DNA of 64,000 nucleotides from Acidobacteriota bacterium (GTDB lineage: Bacteria; Acidobacteriota; Terriglobia; Acidiferrales; UBA7541), in contig JAKBLM010000014.1 in NCBI GenBank assembly GCA_021832085.1, positions 18,594 to 82,593 of the forward strand, written 5' to 3'. Numbering within the stretch: the stretch's first letter is position 1; the number at the start of each line of letters is the position of its first letter. The notes beneath the pieces are model-generated. The model did not search any database and was not told where the DNA came from. It saw only the letters and a list, made by a program, of their open reading frames with translations. The position numbers and the translations under genes were made by a program. This document shows positions 17,171 to 27,238 of the stretch, piece by piece.

Positions 17171-17638
17171 CTATCCGAAGCTCGGCGCGTAGGAAATCGA
17201 GTGGGTGCTGAACTGAATCCAGAGCCGCACTTCCTTCGTCTCTCGGGCTTTTTCGAAATCGTCCTCGGAAGGGAACGGATGGAAAGGGCTCACGTCCACC
17301 ACGATGATGACGCCGGATGCCCCATGGAGTTTGTGGGCGGCGACGATCCTGAAGCTCCGGACGGGGCCGTAGTAGCCCTTGGGCCCCCAATCCTGCAGGA
17401 AATCCTTGTATTGATAGGTGGACGTCTTGCTCCACATCCCGTAGGCCTTCTCATAGTGGCCAGCAATTACGTCGTTCATAAACGTTGCGGCGGTGGACTC
17501 CTCGGAGTGGAAGCGAAACAGCAGCCAGAAAACCAGCGTCAGCACCAGCGCGACGATCAGAATCAGGGTGCCGTATTTAAAGTATTTCGTGTAGCGTGGC
17601 GTGGGTTCCGGTCTGAGCAAACTGGGCAGGGACGACAT
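17171..17638 (-). CDS. Membrane-anchored protein of unknown function
   Basis: 155 residues from the ATG at 17638, which follows GGGAGGG on the minus strand. A short cytoplasmic proline-rich N-terminus precedes one strong membrane segment (about 23-44, Y-G-T-L-I-L-I-V-A-L-V-L-T-L-V-F-W-L-L). An extracytoplasmic domain follows, with A-A-T-F-M-N-D-V-I-A-G-H-Y-E-K-A-Y, suggestive of a DUF4878/NTF2-like helical start, then mixed strands. I do not recognise the exact family. It converges on the composite pseudogene; the 269 bases between (16902-17170) hold nothing convincing. Confidence 0.6.
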   Translation of the reverse strand: MSSLPSLLRPEPTPRYTKYFKYGTLILIVALVLTLVFWLLFRFHSEESTAATFMNDVIAGHYEKAYGMWSKTSTYQYKDFLQDWGPKGYYGPVRSFRIVAAHKLHGASGVIIVVDVSPFHPFPSEDDFEKARETKEVRLWIQFSTHSISYAPSFG

Positions 17639-17731
17639 ATCACAACCCTCCCGTTCGACCAATTCCACCGTAGCAGAAAGGCTGCCGAAAAGAAAAGCTG
17701 GACTGTCGCGCCCGGCCCGATCCTTGCACGA

Positions 17732-18145
17732 TCACTCTCCGAGCAGCTTGATCACCACGCGCTTGGGCCGTTGGCCGTCGAATTCCAGGTACAGAATTTC
17801 CTGCCACGGCCCCAGATCTAGCCGCCCTTCGCTGAAGGCCACCGAGACCTGTGGTCCCGCCAGAATCGATTGCAGCACGGTCGACGGGTTCGATTCGAAG
17901 CCCCGGCCCAACTGGTAATCGTCGCGAGCCGGGGCGAGCCGTTCGAGCCATGCCTGCAGATCGCCAAAGAATTTCGAATCGTTGATACCCAGCACGACCG
18001 CTGAATTGGCGTGGAGCGCGCCGACAAGCAGCATGCCGTCGCGGAATTCGCTCTTCTTGAGCGCTTCCTTTACCTGTTCAGTGATCGACCGGACCTCGCG
18101 GGCCTGCTGGGTCTGGATGGTCAGGTATTCGGTGTGGTTTTTCAT
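17732..18145 (-). CDS. YjbQ/UPF0047 family protein
   Basis: 137 residues from the ATG at 18145. The family trademarks are E-Y-L-T-I-Q-T near the start, L-H-A-N-S-A-V-V-L-G in the middle, and G-R-L-D-L-G-P-W-Q-E-I-L-Y-L-E-F-D-G plus V-V-I-K-L-L-G-E at the end. YjbQ proteins have low thiamine-phosphate synthase activity and form trimers. A His that usually stands in the N-A-D-A-H-x-K block is absent here (S-N-P-S-T-V-L-Q), so the metal site may be altered. The long open frame upstream to 19099 is spurious, because the fusion-protein gene occupies the opposite strand there. Confidence 0.8.
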   Translation of the reverse strand: MKNHTEYLTIQTQQAREVRSITEQVKEALKKSEFRDGMLLVGALHANSAVVLGINDSKFFGDLQAWLERLAPARDDYQLGRGFESNPSTVLQSILAGPQVSVAFSEGRLDLGPWQEILYLEFDGQRPKRVVIKLLGE

Positions 18146-18239
18146 CGCGTTCGCTCCCGAACTGGACGACCCGGCTCCCCTTGCGACGCCGAGCGGGCGA
18201 TTGTATCCAAAAACGGCGGGGGCAGAAAGCGGCACTCTT

Positions 18240-18581
18240 TCACACCGGGCGGCCCTGCAACAGATCGAGCACTGCTCCGACCACCTCGGCGATCCGCACC
18301 GGCCGCCGCAACACCCGGGCTGCCGCCGCGGGCCACTGATCGGAATCGATGCCGGAAGCGACCACAACAAACGGAACGCGCCGGGCCAACGATTGGAGCC
18401 CGGGATCGAGTTCCCGGGAAGCCTCCAGCACCACCACAGAAGGCAAAGCTCCCATCGCGATTCGAGATCCGGCCTCGGCCGCAGTCTGCATGCCAATGGC
18501 GTCGATGCCCTTTTCCAGGAGTTCGGCGCGCACCATCGCCCGCAAGGGCCAGTCTCGTGCGATGATGAAGACAGTCGGCAT
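18240..18581 (-). CDS. Degenerate response-regulator receiver-like protein
   Basis: 113 residues from the ATG at 18581. The pattern V-F-I-I-A-R-D near the start, V-V-V-L-E-A-S mid-way and F-V-V-V-A-S-G then P-V-R-I-A-E-V-V at the end follows a CheY-like alternation. The usual phosphoacceptor Asp position holds Glu (L-E-A-S) and the usual Lys is not clear, so it is probably not phosphorylated. It stands alone without an output domain. It diverges from the export operon at 18699 and precedes yjbQ by 94 bases on the same strand. Function unknown. Confidence 0.6.
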   Translation of the reverse strand: MPTVFIIARDWPLRAMVRAELLEKGIDAIGMQTAAEAGSRIAMGALPSVVVLEASRELDPGLQSLARRVPFVVVASGIDSDQWPAAAARVLRRPVRIAEVVGAVLDLLQGRPV

Positions 18582-18623
18582 CCTCGTTGTGCAATATAGC
18601 ATCCTTTCAATTGGGAGCCGGCG

Positions 18624-18652
18624 TAGGCAACTGGTGGGGCGTTTGTTAGAAT
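18624..18652 (+). promoter_or_regulatory. Probable sigma-70-type promoter of the export operon
   Basis: TAGGCA (18624-18629) and TAGAAT (18647-18652) are 17 bases apart, about 47 bases upstream of the ATG at 18699. Four of six and five of six bases agree with the -35 and -10 consensus. Seen in sequence; activity is inferred. Confidence 0.45.
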
Positions 18653-18698
18653 CACCTTTTGCCTTCTTATCGATGGGACGATAGGCGGCTCCAGAGGA

Positions 18699-19931
18699 AT
18701 GACGGCGAGGCGCAGAAGATGGGTTGTGCTCGGGATCGCAGCCGTGGCGGTGGCGCTCCTGCTGGTGTGGCTCAACGGCCGGGGCGATACGCCCACGGTC
18801 ACGGTTACACGAGTCACGCGCCAGGCGATTGAGAGCTGGATTTCCACGAATGGAAAAGTGGAGCCGATCCATCCCCATATTTTGCGGGCGCGACTGGATA
18901 CGTTTGTCTTGCAAGTCGCGGTTATCGCAAGCCAGCAGGTAAAAAGGGAGCAACTCTTGGTGCAGCTGGATGCCACCGGGATCGAGGCCCAACTGGCCGC
19001 TGCGCGCCAGAGCCTGCTGACGGCGCGGCGCCAGCTGCAATATGCCGAGGCTGGTGGCCCGCCGGTTGAACTCGCCCAACTCCAGAGCGAGCTGACCAAG
19101 ACGCAGGCTCAGCAAGCCAGCCTGTCGGCCCAGCAGAAAGCGCTCGAGACTCTGGTTGCGGAGCACGCCGCCACGCCCAGCGAACTGCGGCAAATCCAGC
19201 TCCAGTTGAAACAGACCGAGGCCCAGTTGGATTATTTGCAGCAGAAGAAACGGGATCTCGCCCAGCAGGCGCACTTTGATGCCCGGCAGGCGCGCTTGCT
19301 CATCGCGCAGGCCCAAGCTCAGATCAAGGATCTCAGCGAAAAGGTAGCTTCCACTCGCATGGTGGCGCCGATCGACGGCACGGTCTACTCGTTGCCGGTC
19401 AAGGTCGGCGATTTTGTCCGCACCGGCGATCCGGTGGTTTCGGTGGCCGACCTCCGGCACGTGCGCGTGCTCGCCTACGTCGACGAGGCGGATCTTGGCT
19501 CGGTTTCCCCGAACCAGCCCGTTCAGGTGCAATGGGACGGACTGCCCGGCGAGACCTGGACGGGCGTCACGACGGAGATCCCCAAGCAGGTGGTGCCTTA
19601 CGGACCGCGGCGCGTCGGCGACGTGCTTTGCTCAATCAACAGTTACCAGGGCCGCCTGCTGCCTAACACCAACGTCGATGTACGGATTCGCGTAGGCCGC
19701 AGCGCCAGCGCTCTTGTCATTCCTCGTGCGGCTGTCCAGGGTCAGATCAACGATCACTACGTCTTCCTGGTGAGAGGAGGGCGCCTGCGCCGGCAACCCA
19801 TCAAGGTGGGAATTGCCAGCACGTCTGAATTCCAGGTTCTTGAGGGCTTGAAAGCGGGGGAAAGGGTCGCTCTGCCCGGCGCGACTCTGCTGAAAGGCGG
19901 TATGCAAGTTCATCCGGTGGAGGTACAGTAA
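18699..19931 (+). CDS. HlyD/MacA-type periplasmic membrane fusion protein
   Basis: 410 residues. An N-terminal anchor (about 7-26) is followed by a split biotinyl-lipoyl-like domain and a long glutamine-rich coiled-coil hairpin (about 80-210, with repeated Q-L-Q-x-E-L and Q-L-K-Q-T-E patterns). The return half, A-P-I-D-G-T-V-Y-S-L-P-V-K-V-G-D-F-V, precedes a beta-barrel and membrane-proximal domain. The protein should bridge the inner-membrane permease and outer-membrane channel encoded downstream. AGAGGA lies directly before the ATG. Its stop shares a base with the ATG of the next gene (TAATG). Confidence 0.87.
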   Translation: MTARRRRWVVLGIAAVAVALLLVWLNGRGDTPTVTVTRVTRQAIESWISTNGKVEPIHPHILRARLDTFVLQVAVIASQQVKREQLLVQLDATGIEAQLAAARQSLLTARRQLQYAEAGGPPVELAQLQSELTKTQAQQASLSAQQKALETLVAEHAATPSELRQIQLQLKQTEAQLDYLQQKKRDLAQQAHFDARQARLLIAQAQAQIKDLSEKVASTRMVAPIDGTVYSLPVKVGDFVRTGDPVVSVADLRHVRVLAYVDEADLGSVSPNQPVQVQWDGLPGETWTGVTTEIPKQVVPYGPRRVGDVLCSINSYQGRLLPNTNVDVRIRVGRSASALVIPRAAVQGQINDHYVFLVRGGRLRRQPIKVGIASTSEFQVLEGLKAGERVALPGATLLKGGMQVHPVEVQ

Positions 19932-20923
19932 TGCGGCGGTTTTCCCTGACGGCGGCGATCGCTATTTTGTTTTTCGTGCCGCAGCTCGCGTCAGCGCGCC
20001 CGGCCCAGGCCGGTTCTCCCCTTGCCACGGCTCAGCAGCAATATCAGGCCGGGAACTTCGTCCAGGCTGTCGGTACTCTCCAGGCGGCCATTGGCAACGG
20101 TCCCCAGAGTGCCGCCCTCTACTTCTGGCTCGGGCGCTGCTATTTCGAATTGCGAAAATTCGATGATGCCGCCCCTCAGTTCGAAAAAGCCATCAAGCTC
20201 AATGGCCAAGTCTCCGACTACCACATGTGGCTCGGACGCACCTACGGCAAGCAGGCCGGCACCCATCACAGCCTCTGGCTGGGTTTGCGGACTAGGAAGG
20301 AATTCGAAAAGGCGGTCGAGCTCAACCCTAAAAACATCCCGGCACGACGCGACCTTGCCCAATTCTATACTCAGGCCCCCTGGATCCTCGGTGGCAGCAA
20401 AAACAAGGCTAAGGAACAGATTGCCGCTATCACCGCCCTTGATCCGATCCAGGGCTCCCTGGCCCAGGCGGAATACGACCGCCAGACGGGCAATCTGGCC
20501 GGCAGCTACGCCGAATACGACAAGGTTCTCCGGCAAGACCGGCCGCGCCCCGAAGAATACTACGAAGTCGCCGATTTCTACGCGAGCCACAACAACCCGC
20601 ACCGGCTTCAGCGGGTGATCGACGCTGTGGCCCGCGTGGCGCCGCACGATCCCCGGCTCGGTTATTACCGCGGCGTCGTTCTCACCATCGAGGGCCGGCA
20701 GCTGAACGAGGCGGAAACCTACCTGAAAGCCTACCTGGCTGCTACGGTCAGTCGCACCGGCTACCCCTCGCATGCCGATGCGCGCACCTGGCTCGGGCTC
20801 GTTTACGAAGGGCTCGGACGCCGCCTCGAGGCCGCCGAACAGTTTCGCGCTGCTCTCGAGATCAATCCCCATTCGAGCTTCGCGAAAAAGAGTCTAAAGC
20901 GCCTGGAAAAACAGATGAAGTGA
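19931..20923 (+). CDS. Secreted TPR-repeat protein
   Basis: 330 residues with a signal peptide (1-22, cleavage near A-S-A-R-P). At least four tetratricopeptide-type repeats are recognisable: Y-Q-A-G-N-F-V-Q-A-V near 37, L-Y-F-W-L-G-R-C-Y-F-E-L-R-K-F-D-D-A near 62, and two at the C-terminus, including L-G-L-V-Y-E-G-L-G-R-R-L-E-A-A. It should be a periplasmic scaffold; its place between the fusion protein and the permease suggests it assembles with the exporter. It overlaps both neighbours by 1-4 bases, so the operon is translationally coupled. Confidence 0.8.
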   Translation: MRRFSLTAAIAILFFVPQLASARPAQAGSPLATAQQQYQAGNFVQAVGTLQAAIGNGPQSAALYFWLGRCYFELRKFDDAAPQFEKAIKLNGQVSDYHMWLGRTYGKQAGTHHSLWLGLRTRKEFEKAVELNPKNIPARRDLAQFYTQAPWILGGSKNKAKEQIAAITALDPIQGSLAQAEYDRQTGNLAGSYAEYDKVLRQDRPRPEEYYEVADFYASHNNPHRLQRVIDAVARVAPHDPRLGYYRGVVLTIEGRQLNEAETYLKAYLAATVSRTGYPSHADARTWLGLVYEGLGRRLEAAEQFRAALEINPHSSFAKKSLKRLEKQMK

Positions 20924-20949
20924 GTGCCGGGCCCCGATCGAGACGGCCG

Positions 20950-22141
<1,192 letters not shown>

Positions 22142-22149
<8 letters not shown>

Positions 22150-23431
22150 GAGAACTTTACTGACTGTGACCGCGATGGTGTTGGCCGGGGCAATTGCCGC
22201 CGCGGCCGCCCCCAACCCGCTGACCCTGAAGCAGGCAATCGAAATGGCCCTGCGCAACAACGGCCAACTGGCAGTCGCCCGCGTGCGCGCCGATGTCGCA
22301 CAGCGCGAAACCCGGGTCAATCGCTCCGCCTTCGAGCCCAACCTTTTCACCGGCTCCGGCGCTGCCTACACTTACGGTTTCCCCGCGCTGCCCGGTGGGA
22401 CCGCCCCGAGCCTCTTCAGCCTTTCCTACGTCCAACGGATCTTCGATCCCCCGCTTCGCGGCAAGGTGAAGGCGGCGCGGGATCGCACCGAGGCCCAGCG
22501 GATCGCCATCGATTCTGTTCGAGACCATGTCATCGATCGCGTCGCCACCGACTACCTCCAGCTCAACGAGGTCCGCCAATCCATCAACCTCTTGCGCGAC
22601 GAGCGCCAGAGCGCCCATCTGGTGCTCCAGATTACCAAGGAACGCGTCAAAGCCGGCCTCGAGCTGCCCATCGACGAAACGGAAGCCGAACTCACCGGCG
22701 CGAAAATCGAGCAACGCCTGATCACCCTTGAGGGACAGGATGAAGTGCTCGGCGACGACCTACGCGACGCCCTCGGGATGCCCCGGGGTGAACCTCTCCA
22801 GCTCACCACCGCCAAACTCCCGCCGCCCAGCGACTTGCCCACCGACCAGCTTGTCACCCTCGCCTTGGCCTATAGCCCCAGCCTCCGCCAGGACGAAAAG
22901 GAGCGCCAAGCCCGGCTCGCCGAACTCAAGGGCGAGCGTGGCGGCTACTGGCCCACCCTGGACATAGTCGGCCAGTACATGATTCTCAGTAAGTTCAACA
23001 ATTACAACGAGTATTACCGGGCCTTCCAGCGCAACAGCCTCAATGTCGGCGTGCAAGCCCAGATCCCCATCTTCCGTTCGCGCACCTCGGCCGCTATTGC
23101 CCTCGCCAACAGCCAATATCGCGAAGCCCTGCTGAATTTGGACAACCGGCGGCGTGCCTTGGAAATCCAAGTACGCAAGGAATCCCGCGAAGGGCGGGAG
23201 CAGGATGCCGCGCGTGAGGTGGCTCGGCTCGAAGTGAAATTGGATCAGGAAAAGCTTCAAATGGTGCAAGCGCAGTACAATCAAGGGCGCGCGACGTTGG
23301 CGGCGGTGGAACAGGCCCGGCTCAACGAGAACGAGAAATGGCTGGACTACCTGCAGACCATCTTTAACGCGCAAAAGGCGCAACTGCAATTGATGAAAAC
23401 CACCGGACAACTGACTCAGTTGCTAAAATAG
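22142..23431 (+). CDS. TolC-family outer-membrane efflux channel
   Basis: 429 residues from the ATG at 22142, overlapping the permease stop by eight bases. A signal peptide (1-23, MSKRTLLTVTAMVLAGA) precedes two outer-membrane-factor repeats: L-T-L-K-Q-A-I-E-M-A-L-R-N-N at the start of the first and V-T-L-A-L-A-Y-S-P-S-L-R at the start of the second. Long helical coiled-coil segments follow each. The permease and fusion protein upstream complete a tripartite export system. An unmatched 142-base gap follows before hpnJ. Confidence 0.85.
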
Positions 23432-23573
23432 GGAGTGGTGGCCGTGGCGGGAAGCGCTTTGCAGGAACGCGAGGAAAAGCGCATCCTTCCGGCGGCTCGG
23501 GAAATCTAGTAAAATACGCGACTTCGGTGCCATACCCGCTGAGCGGCTTCGTGTGGGGGAGGAAACAGAACTT

Positions 23574-25112
23574 ATGCCGTCCGTAATGAAGACACTTCTG
23601 CTCAACCCGCCAAGTTTTGAAAACTTTGACGGGGGCGCCAGTTCCCGCTGGCCGGCCACGCGTGAGATTGCCTCCTTCTGGTATCCCGTCTGGCTCGCCT
23701 ACACCGCCGGCATGCTGCCGGGCAGTCGCCTGCTCGACGCTCCGCCTCACCATGTATCGGGCGAGGAGACGATCCGAATCTCGCGCGACTACGAGTTCGT
23801 CGTGATCTTTACCTCCACCGTGGGCTTTGCCAGTGACGTCAAGCTCGCGCATGCCATGAAGGCCGTCCAACCCGGCGTCAAAATCGCGTTTGTCGGGCCG
23901 CACGTGCAGGTGCTGCCCGCCCAGAGTCTGCTGGCCAGCTCCGACGTCGATTTCGTCGTTCGCGGTGAATTCGACTATTCCATTGTCGACTACGCCCAGG
24001 GCAAACCGCTCGCCGAAATTCCCAACGTCAGCTTCCGCGACCAGGATGGCCGCATCGTCCACAACCCCGCCCGGCCGCTGATGCAGACAGAGGACCTCGA
24101 CCGGCTTCCGTTTGCCGTTGACACTTACAAGCGCGATTTGACGGTTGAGAAATACAACGTCCCGTTCCTGCTAAACCCCTTTGTCAGCTTCTACACGGCT
24201 CGCGGCTGCCCGGCCCAGTGCACCTTCTGCCTGTGGCCCCAGACGCTCTCCGGCCACGGCTGGCGCACCCGCTCAGTCGAAAACGTCGCCGAGGAATTTG
24301 CCCTGGTGCCGAAATATTTCCCCCAGGTCAAGGAAGTTTTCTTCGACGATGACACGTTCAACATTCGCAAGGACCGCGTGATCGCCCTCTCGAAGCTGCT
24401 GGGCCGCGTCGGGCTCCGCTGGAGCTGCACCTCGCGCGTGCACGGCGATTACGAGTCACTCAAGGCCATGGCCGATGGCGGCTGCCGCCTGCTGATTGTC
24501 GGCTTCGAATCCTCCGACCCGAAGATCCTGAAGAATATCAAGAAGGGCGCCACCGTCGAGCAGGGCCGCGCCTTCGTCAAGAATTGCAAGAAACTCGGCA
24601 TCGCCGTCCACGGCGACTTCATCATCGGGCTCCCCGGCGAAACGTCCGAAAGCATCAATCGCACGATCGAATTTGCCAAGGAACTCGATTGCGAAACGAT
24701 CCAGGTTTCCATGGCACACGCTTACCCCGGCACCGAACTCTACAACTGGGCTCGTGACCGTGGCTTCCTCGCCAGCGAGGCTGCCGCCGACGACGCCGGC
24801 CACCAGTTGCCCCACCTCGAGTATCCTAACCTGGGCCGCGAAGAGATGATGGCCGCGGTCAACCGCTTCTACGATTCCTACTATTTCCGCCCTCGCGTCG
24901 TTTGGCGGATTCTTCGCAGCGCGTTGTGGGATTCCCACGAGCGCAAGCGGCTCTACCACGAGGCCGTCTCGTTTCTCAGGCTCCGCTCGGAGCGTTGGCG
25001 CTGGGCTCAAAAAACGATCGATGCCGGTCCGCCACGTTCGACCTTGATCACCGTGCCCGAGATCAAACCCGCACGGACCGTACGAGTGGAGAGTGAGTCA
25101 CAGAGCGCATGA
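23574..25112 (+). CDS. hpnJ: Hopanoid biosynthesis radical SAM protein HpnJ
   Basis: 512 residues from the ATG at 23574; GGAGG lies at 23558-23562. The N-terminal B12-binding-like region opens L-L-L-N-P-P-S-F-E-N-F-D-G-G and has A-F-V-G-P-H-V and F-V-V-R-G-E-F. The radical SAM barrel carries C212-x3-C216-x2-C219 (A-R-G-C-P-A-Q-C-T-F-C), E-V-F-F-D-D-D-T-F-N and H-G-D-F-I-I-G-L-P-G-E-T. The opening, through S-F-W-Y-P-V-W-L-A and L-L-D-A-P-P-H, matches HpnJ. HpnJ makes the cyclitol ether head group of bacteriohopanetetrol by ring contraction of the bound glucosamine. A weak TAAAAT-type -10 is at 23510-23515. The stop overlaps the next ATG (ATGA). Confidence 0.86.
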   Translation: MPSVMKTLLLNPPSFENFDGGASSRWPATREIASFWYPVWLAYTAGMLPGSRLLDAPPHHVSGEETIRISRDYEFVVIFTSTVGFASDVKLAHAMKAVQPGVKIAFVGPHVQVLPAQSLLASSDVDFVVRGEFDYSIVDYAQGKPLAEIPNVSFRDQDGRIVHNPARPLMQTEDLDRLPFAVDTYKRDLTVEKYNVPFLLNPFVSFYTARGCPAQCTFCLWPQTLSGHGWRTRSVENVAEEFALVPKYFPQVKEVFFDDDTFNIRKDRVIALSKLLGRVGLRWSCTSRVHGDYESLKAMADGGCRLLIVGFESSDPKILKNIKKGATVEQGRAFVKNCKKLGIAVHGDFIIGLPGETSESINRTIEFAKELDCETIQVSMAHAYPGTELYNWARDRGFLASEAAADDAGHQLPHLEYPNLGREEMMAAVNRFYDSYYFRPRVVWRILRSALWDSHERKRLYHEAVSFLRLRSERWRWAQKTIDAGPPRSTLITVPEIKPARTVRVESESQSA

Positions 25113-25528
25113 GTGTTGCCCGCCGGGTTCGGCTGAAAACTTACGTCATGATCGTCCTGATGGTGGTCTTCGGGCCCACCGGTGATGCGCTGCTACGGGA
25201 AGGCATGAAGCAGACCGGCGGGGTTGCGCTCACCTCCGTCCGGTCGATCTTCGAAGGCTTGGAGCGGGGCTTCCAGAACGATATAGTCTGGATGGGCATG
25301 CTCAGCCTGATTATTTTCTTCGTGTGTTATCTGCTGGTGCTTTCCTGGGCTGACTACAGTTTCGTCGGCCCGGCTTCGGCGATCAGTTACGCCGTCGTCA
25401 CCTTTCTGGGCTGGGTCGCCCTTGGTGAGACGGTGCCGTCGCTGCGCTGGGTTGGTGTTCTGGTGATTTGTCTGGGGGTGTTTCTGGTGGGGCACACTCC
25501 AACCCGAACGACCCCGGAGACTCAATGA
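25109..25528 (+). CDS. Small four-TM DMT/EamA-type membrane protein, subunit 1
   Basis: 139 residues with four hydrophobic helices (about 11-28, 60-80, 86-104 and 110-127). The second half, S-W-A-D-Y-S-F-V-G-P-A-S-A-I-S-Y and L-G-E-T-V-P-S-L-R-W-V-G-V, is the C-terminal EamA/EmrE-like signature. Length and helix count match SMR-type or ArnE/ArnF-type half-transporters that work as dimers. The N-terminal motif G-D-A-L-L-R-E-G-M-K-Q-T-G recurs in the next gene as G-E-V-A-V-T-R-A-M-K-Q-I-G, so the two are diverged paralogues, probably a heterodimer. It sits between hpnJ and hpnI with four-base overlaps on both sides. Confidence 0.75.
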   Translation: MSVARRVRLKTYVMIVLMVVFGPTGDALLREGMKQTGGVALTSVRSIFEGLERGFQNDIVWMGMLSLIIFFVCYLLVLSWADYSFVGPASAISYAVVTFLGWVALGETVPSLRWVGVLVICLGVFLVGHTPTRTTPETQ

Positions 25529-25896
25529 TGCGCGTATGGCTGCTGCTGGCCGTGGTGGTTTTGGCGGGTACGGGTGGCGAAGTCGCCGTCACCCGCGCCA
25601 TGAAGCAGATTGGCGAGGTGCATCAGTTCCATCCGCGCGCACTGCTCCGCGTCCTCGGCCGCGCCATGCTCGTCAAGTGGATGTGGCTCGGGCTCGGGCT
25701 ATTGGCGATGGCCTTTTTCTCCCTGCTCGCGTTGCTCTCCTGGGAAAACGTCAGCTATGTCGTCCCGCTCACCGCGCTCAGCTACGTCGTGGGTGCCTTG
25801 ATGGCCAAGCTATTTCTTGGTGAAGAGGTCGACCACATCCGCTGGTTGGGTGTCTTGCTCGTTGTCGTCGGCGTGGTGCTGGTCGCTGTGGGATGA
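25525..25896 (+). CDS. Small four-TM DMT/EamA-type membrane protein, subunit 2
   Basis: 123 residues from the ATG at 25525, which overlaps the previous stop (ATGA). Four membrane helices fill most of the chain. The region N-V-S-Y-V-V-P-L-T-A-L-S-Y-V-V and L-G-E-E-V-D-H-I-R-W-L-G-V is the EamA-like second half. It ends six bases before hpnI. An in-frame start at 25468 exists, but its extension is soluble, lies inside the previous gene and is not favoured. By analogy with ArnE/ArnF, the pair could flip a hopanoid intermediate or supply a carrier; this is inference from context. Confidence 0.74.
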   Translation: MMRVWLLLAVVVLAGTGGEVAVTRAMKQIGEVHQFHPRALLRVLGRAMLVKWMWLGLGLLAMAFFSLLALLSWENVSYVVPLTALSYVVGALMAKLFLGEEVDHIRWLGVLLVVVGVVLVAVG

Positions 25897-25902
25897 GGGC
25901 GG

Positions 25903-27057
25903 ATGGAGCCGCTCGTCCGCTGGATTATCCTCCTCCTCGCCCTGTCGCCGTTTGCTTTCTACTTGCTGGCGCTCTATAGCGCCCACCGCTTCTTCCGCAA
26001 TCGTCCGGCAGAGCCGCCCGCCAACTTCACGCCGCCCCTCAGCGTCCTCAAGCCCGTCCGTGGCCTCGACCACGACGCCTATAACAATTTCGCCAGCTTC
26101 TGCGCCCAGAACTATCCGGCCGACTACGAGATCCTTTTTTGCGTGCCCGAGGAAACCGATCCGGCCGTCCCGGTGATCCGGCAGATCATCCGCGATTTTC
26201 CCGATCGCTCGATCCGGCTGCTCGTCGGCTTTGAGCCGATCGGCACGAACCTGAAGGTGGACAAACTCGTCCGGATGGCCAAGGAGGCGCGTTACGACTT
26301 CCTGGTCATCAGCGACAGCGACATCCGGGTCGAGCCCCACTACCTCGCCTCGGTCGCTGGGCCGTTCCGCGACCCGGCCGTCGGCGTGGTCACCTGCCTA
26401 TACCGAGGCCGAGCCGACAATTCCTTCGCCTCAAAACTGGAAGCGGTGAGCAACTCCACCGAGTTCCAGCCCGGCGTACTGGTGGCCTGGCTCATGGAGG
26501 GGGTGAAGTTCGCTCTCGGCGCAACGATGGCAGTGCGCCGCCAGGCCCTCGACGACATGGGCGGCTTCGAGGTGCTGGCCGACCATTATTCCGACGATTT
26601 CGAGACCGGCAACCGCATCGCCGCCAAGGGCTGGAAGGTGGATCTTTGCCCCTGGCCGGTCGTCACCGTCTTTCCCAAACAAACCATGGGCGAATGTTTC
26701 CGTCATCAGGTTCGCTGGGCGCTCACCACCCGCCATTCCCGTCCGCTCGGGCACCTCGGCCTCGGCTTGACCTTCGGGCTGCCTTGGTCGGTGGCGGCCG
26801 CCGTGGTTGCGCCGTCCTGGCCAGTGGCCGGGGCTTATCTGGGAGCCTACGTTGTGTTGCGTTTGGCGGTGGCGTGGCAAGTGGGAGTCGTGGGCCTGCA
26901 GGATGCGGCCCTGAAACGCCGTCTCTGGTGGTTTCCGGTGCGGGATGCCTTTGGGCTGATGGTCTGGGTGACCAGTTTTTTCAAGCGCCGCATCATCTGG
27001 CGCGGCTCGCCCTACTACGTGCGCAACCAGCGGCTGGTCCCCGCCGGCCGCAGTTGA
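25903..27057 (+). CDS. hpnI: Hopanoid biosynthesis glycosyltransferase HpnI
   Basis: 384 residues, ceramide-glucosyltransferase-like (GT21/GT2). An N-terminal membrane helix (about 6-26) precedes P-P-L-S-V-L-K-P-V-R-G-L-D. The nucleotide-sugar D-x-D is I-S-D-S-D at 136-140. A D-D-F-E (231-234) and R-H-Q-V-R-W near 267-272 correspond to the acceptor-site D and the (Q/R)xxRW-like motif. C-terminal membrane helices follow (about 285-350). HpnI transfers GlcNAc from UDP-GlcNAc to bacteriohopanetetrol. No HpnK deacetylase or squalene-hopene cyclase is in the window. The gene ends 75 bases before a tRNA gene. Confidence 0.87.
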   Translation: MEPLVRWIILLLALSPFAFYLLALYSAHRFFRNRPAEPPANFTPPLSVLKPVRGLDHDAYNNFASFCAQNYPADYEILFCVPEETDPAVPVIRQIIRDFPDRSIRLLVGFEPIGTNLKVDKLVRMAKEARYDFLVISDSDIRVEPHYLASVAGPFRDPAVGVVTCLYRGRADNSFASKLEAVSNSTEFQPGVLVAWLMEGVKFALGATMAVRRQALDDMGGFEVLADHYSDDFETGNRIAAKGWKVDLCPWPVVTVFPKQTMGECFRHQVRWALTTRHSRPLGHLGLGLTFGLPWSVAAAVVAPSWPVAGAYLGAYVVLRLAVAWQVGVVGLQDAALKRRLWWFPVRDAFGLMVWVTSFFKRRIIWRGSPYYVRNQRLVPAGRS

Positions 27058-27132
27058 CGATTCGCGGCAGGCCGTTTACAGTTTTAAGGTTTGTTTTACG
27101 CAGGTTCTTCCCGTTGTACCCCGCCTGCCTGT

Positions 27133-27207
27133 TGGGAGGTCGTACAATCGGCAGTACACCAGACTCTGGATCTGGTTATCCTGGTTCGAGTCCAGGCCTC
27201 CCAGCCA
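27133..27207 (+). tRNA. tRNA-Gln (anticodon CUG)
   Basis: A full cloverleaf can be folded by hand. The acceptor stem TGGGAGG (27133-27139) pairs with CCTCCCA (27197-27203). The D-stem is GTAC/GTAC. The anticodon stem CCAGA/TCTGG carries the seven-base loop CTCTGGA with anticodon CTG, and the T-stem CCTGG/CCAGG carries TTCGAGT. Discriminator G is followed by an encoded CCA (27205-27207). All stems are perfectly paired. Confidence 0.93.
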
Positions 27208-27238
27208 ATTTTCCGCCGGCCGAATGACCCAAGCGGGC

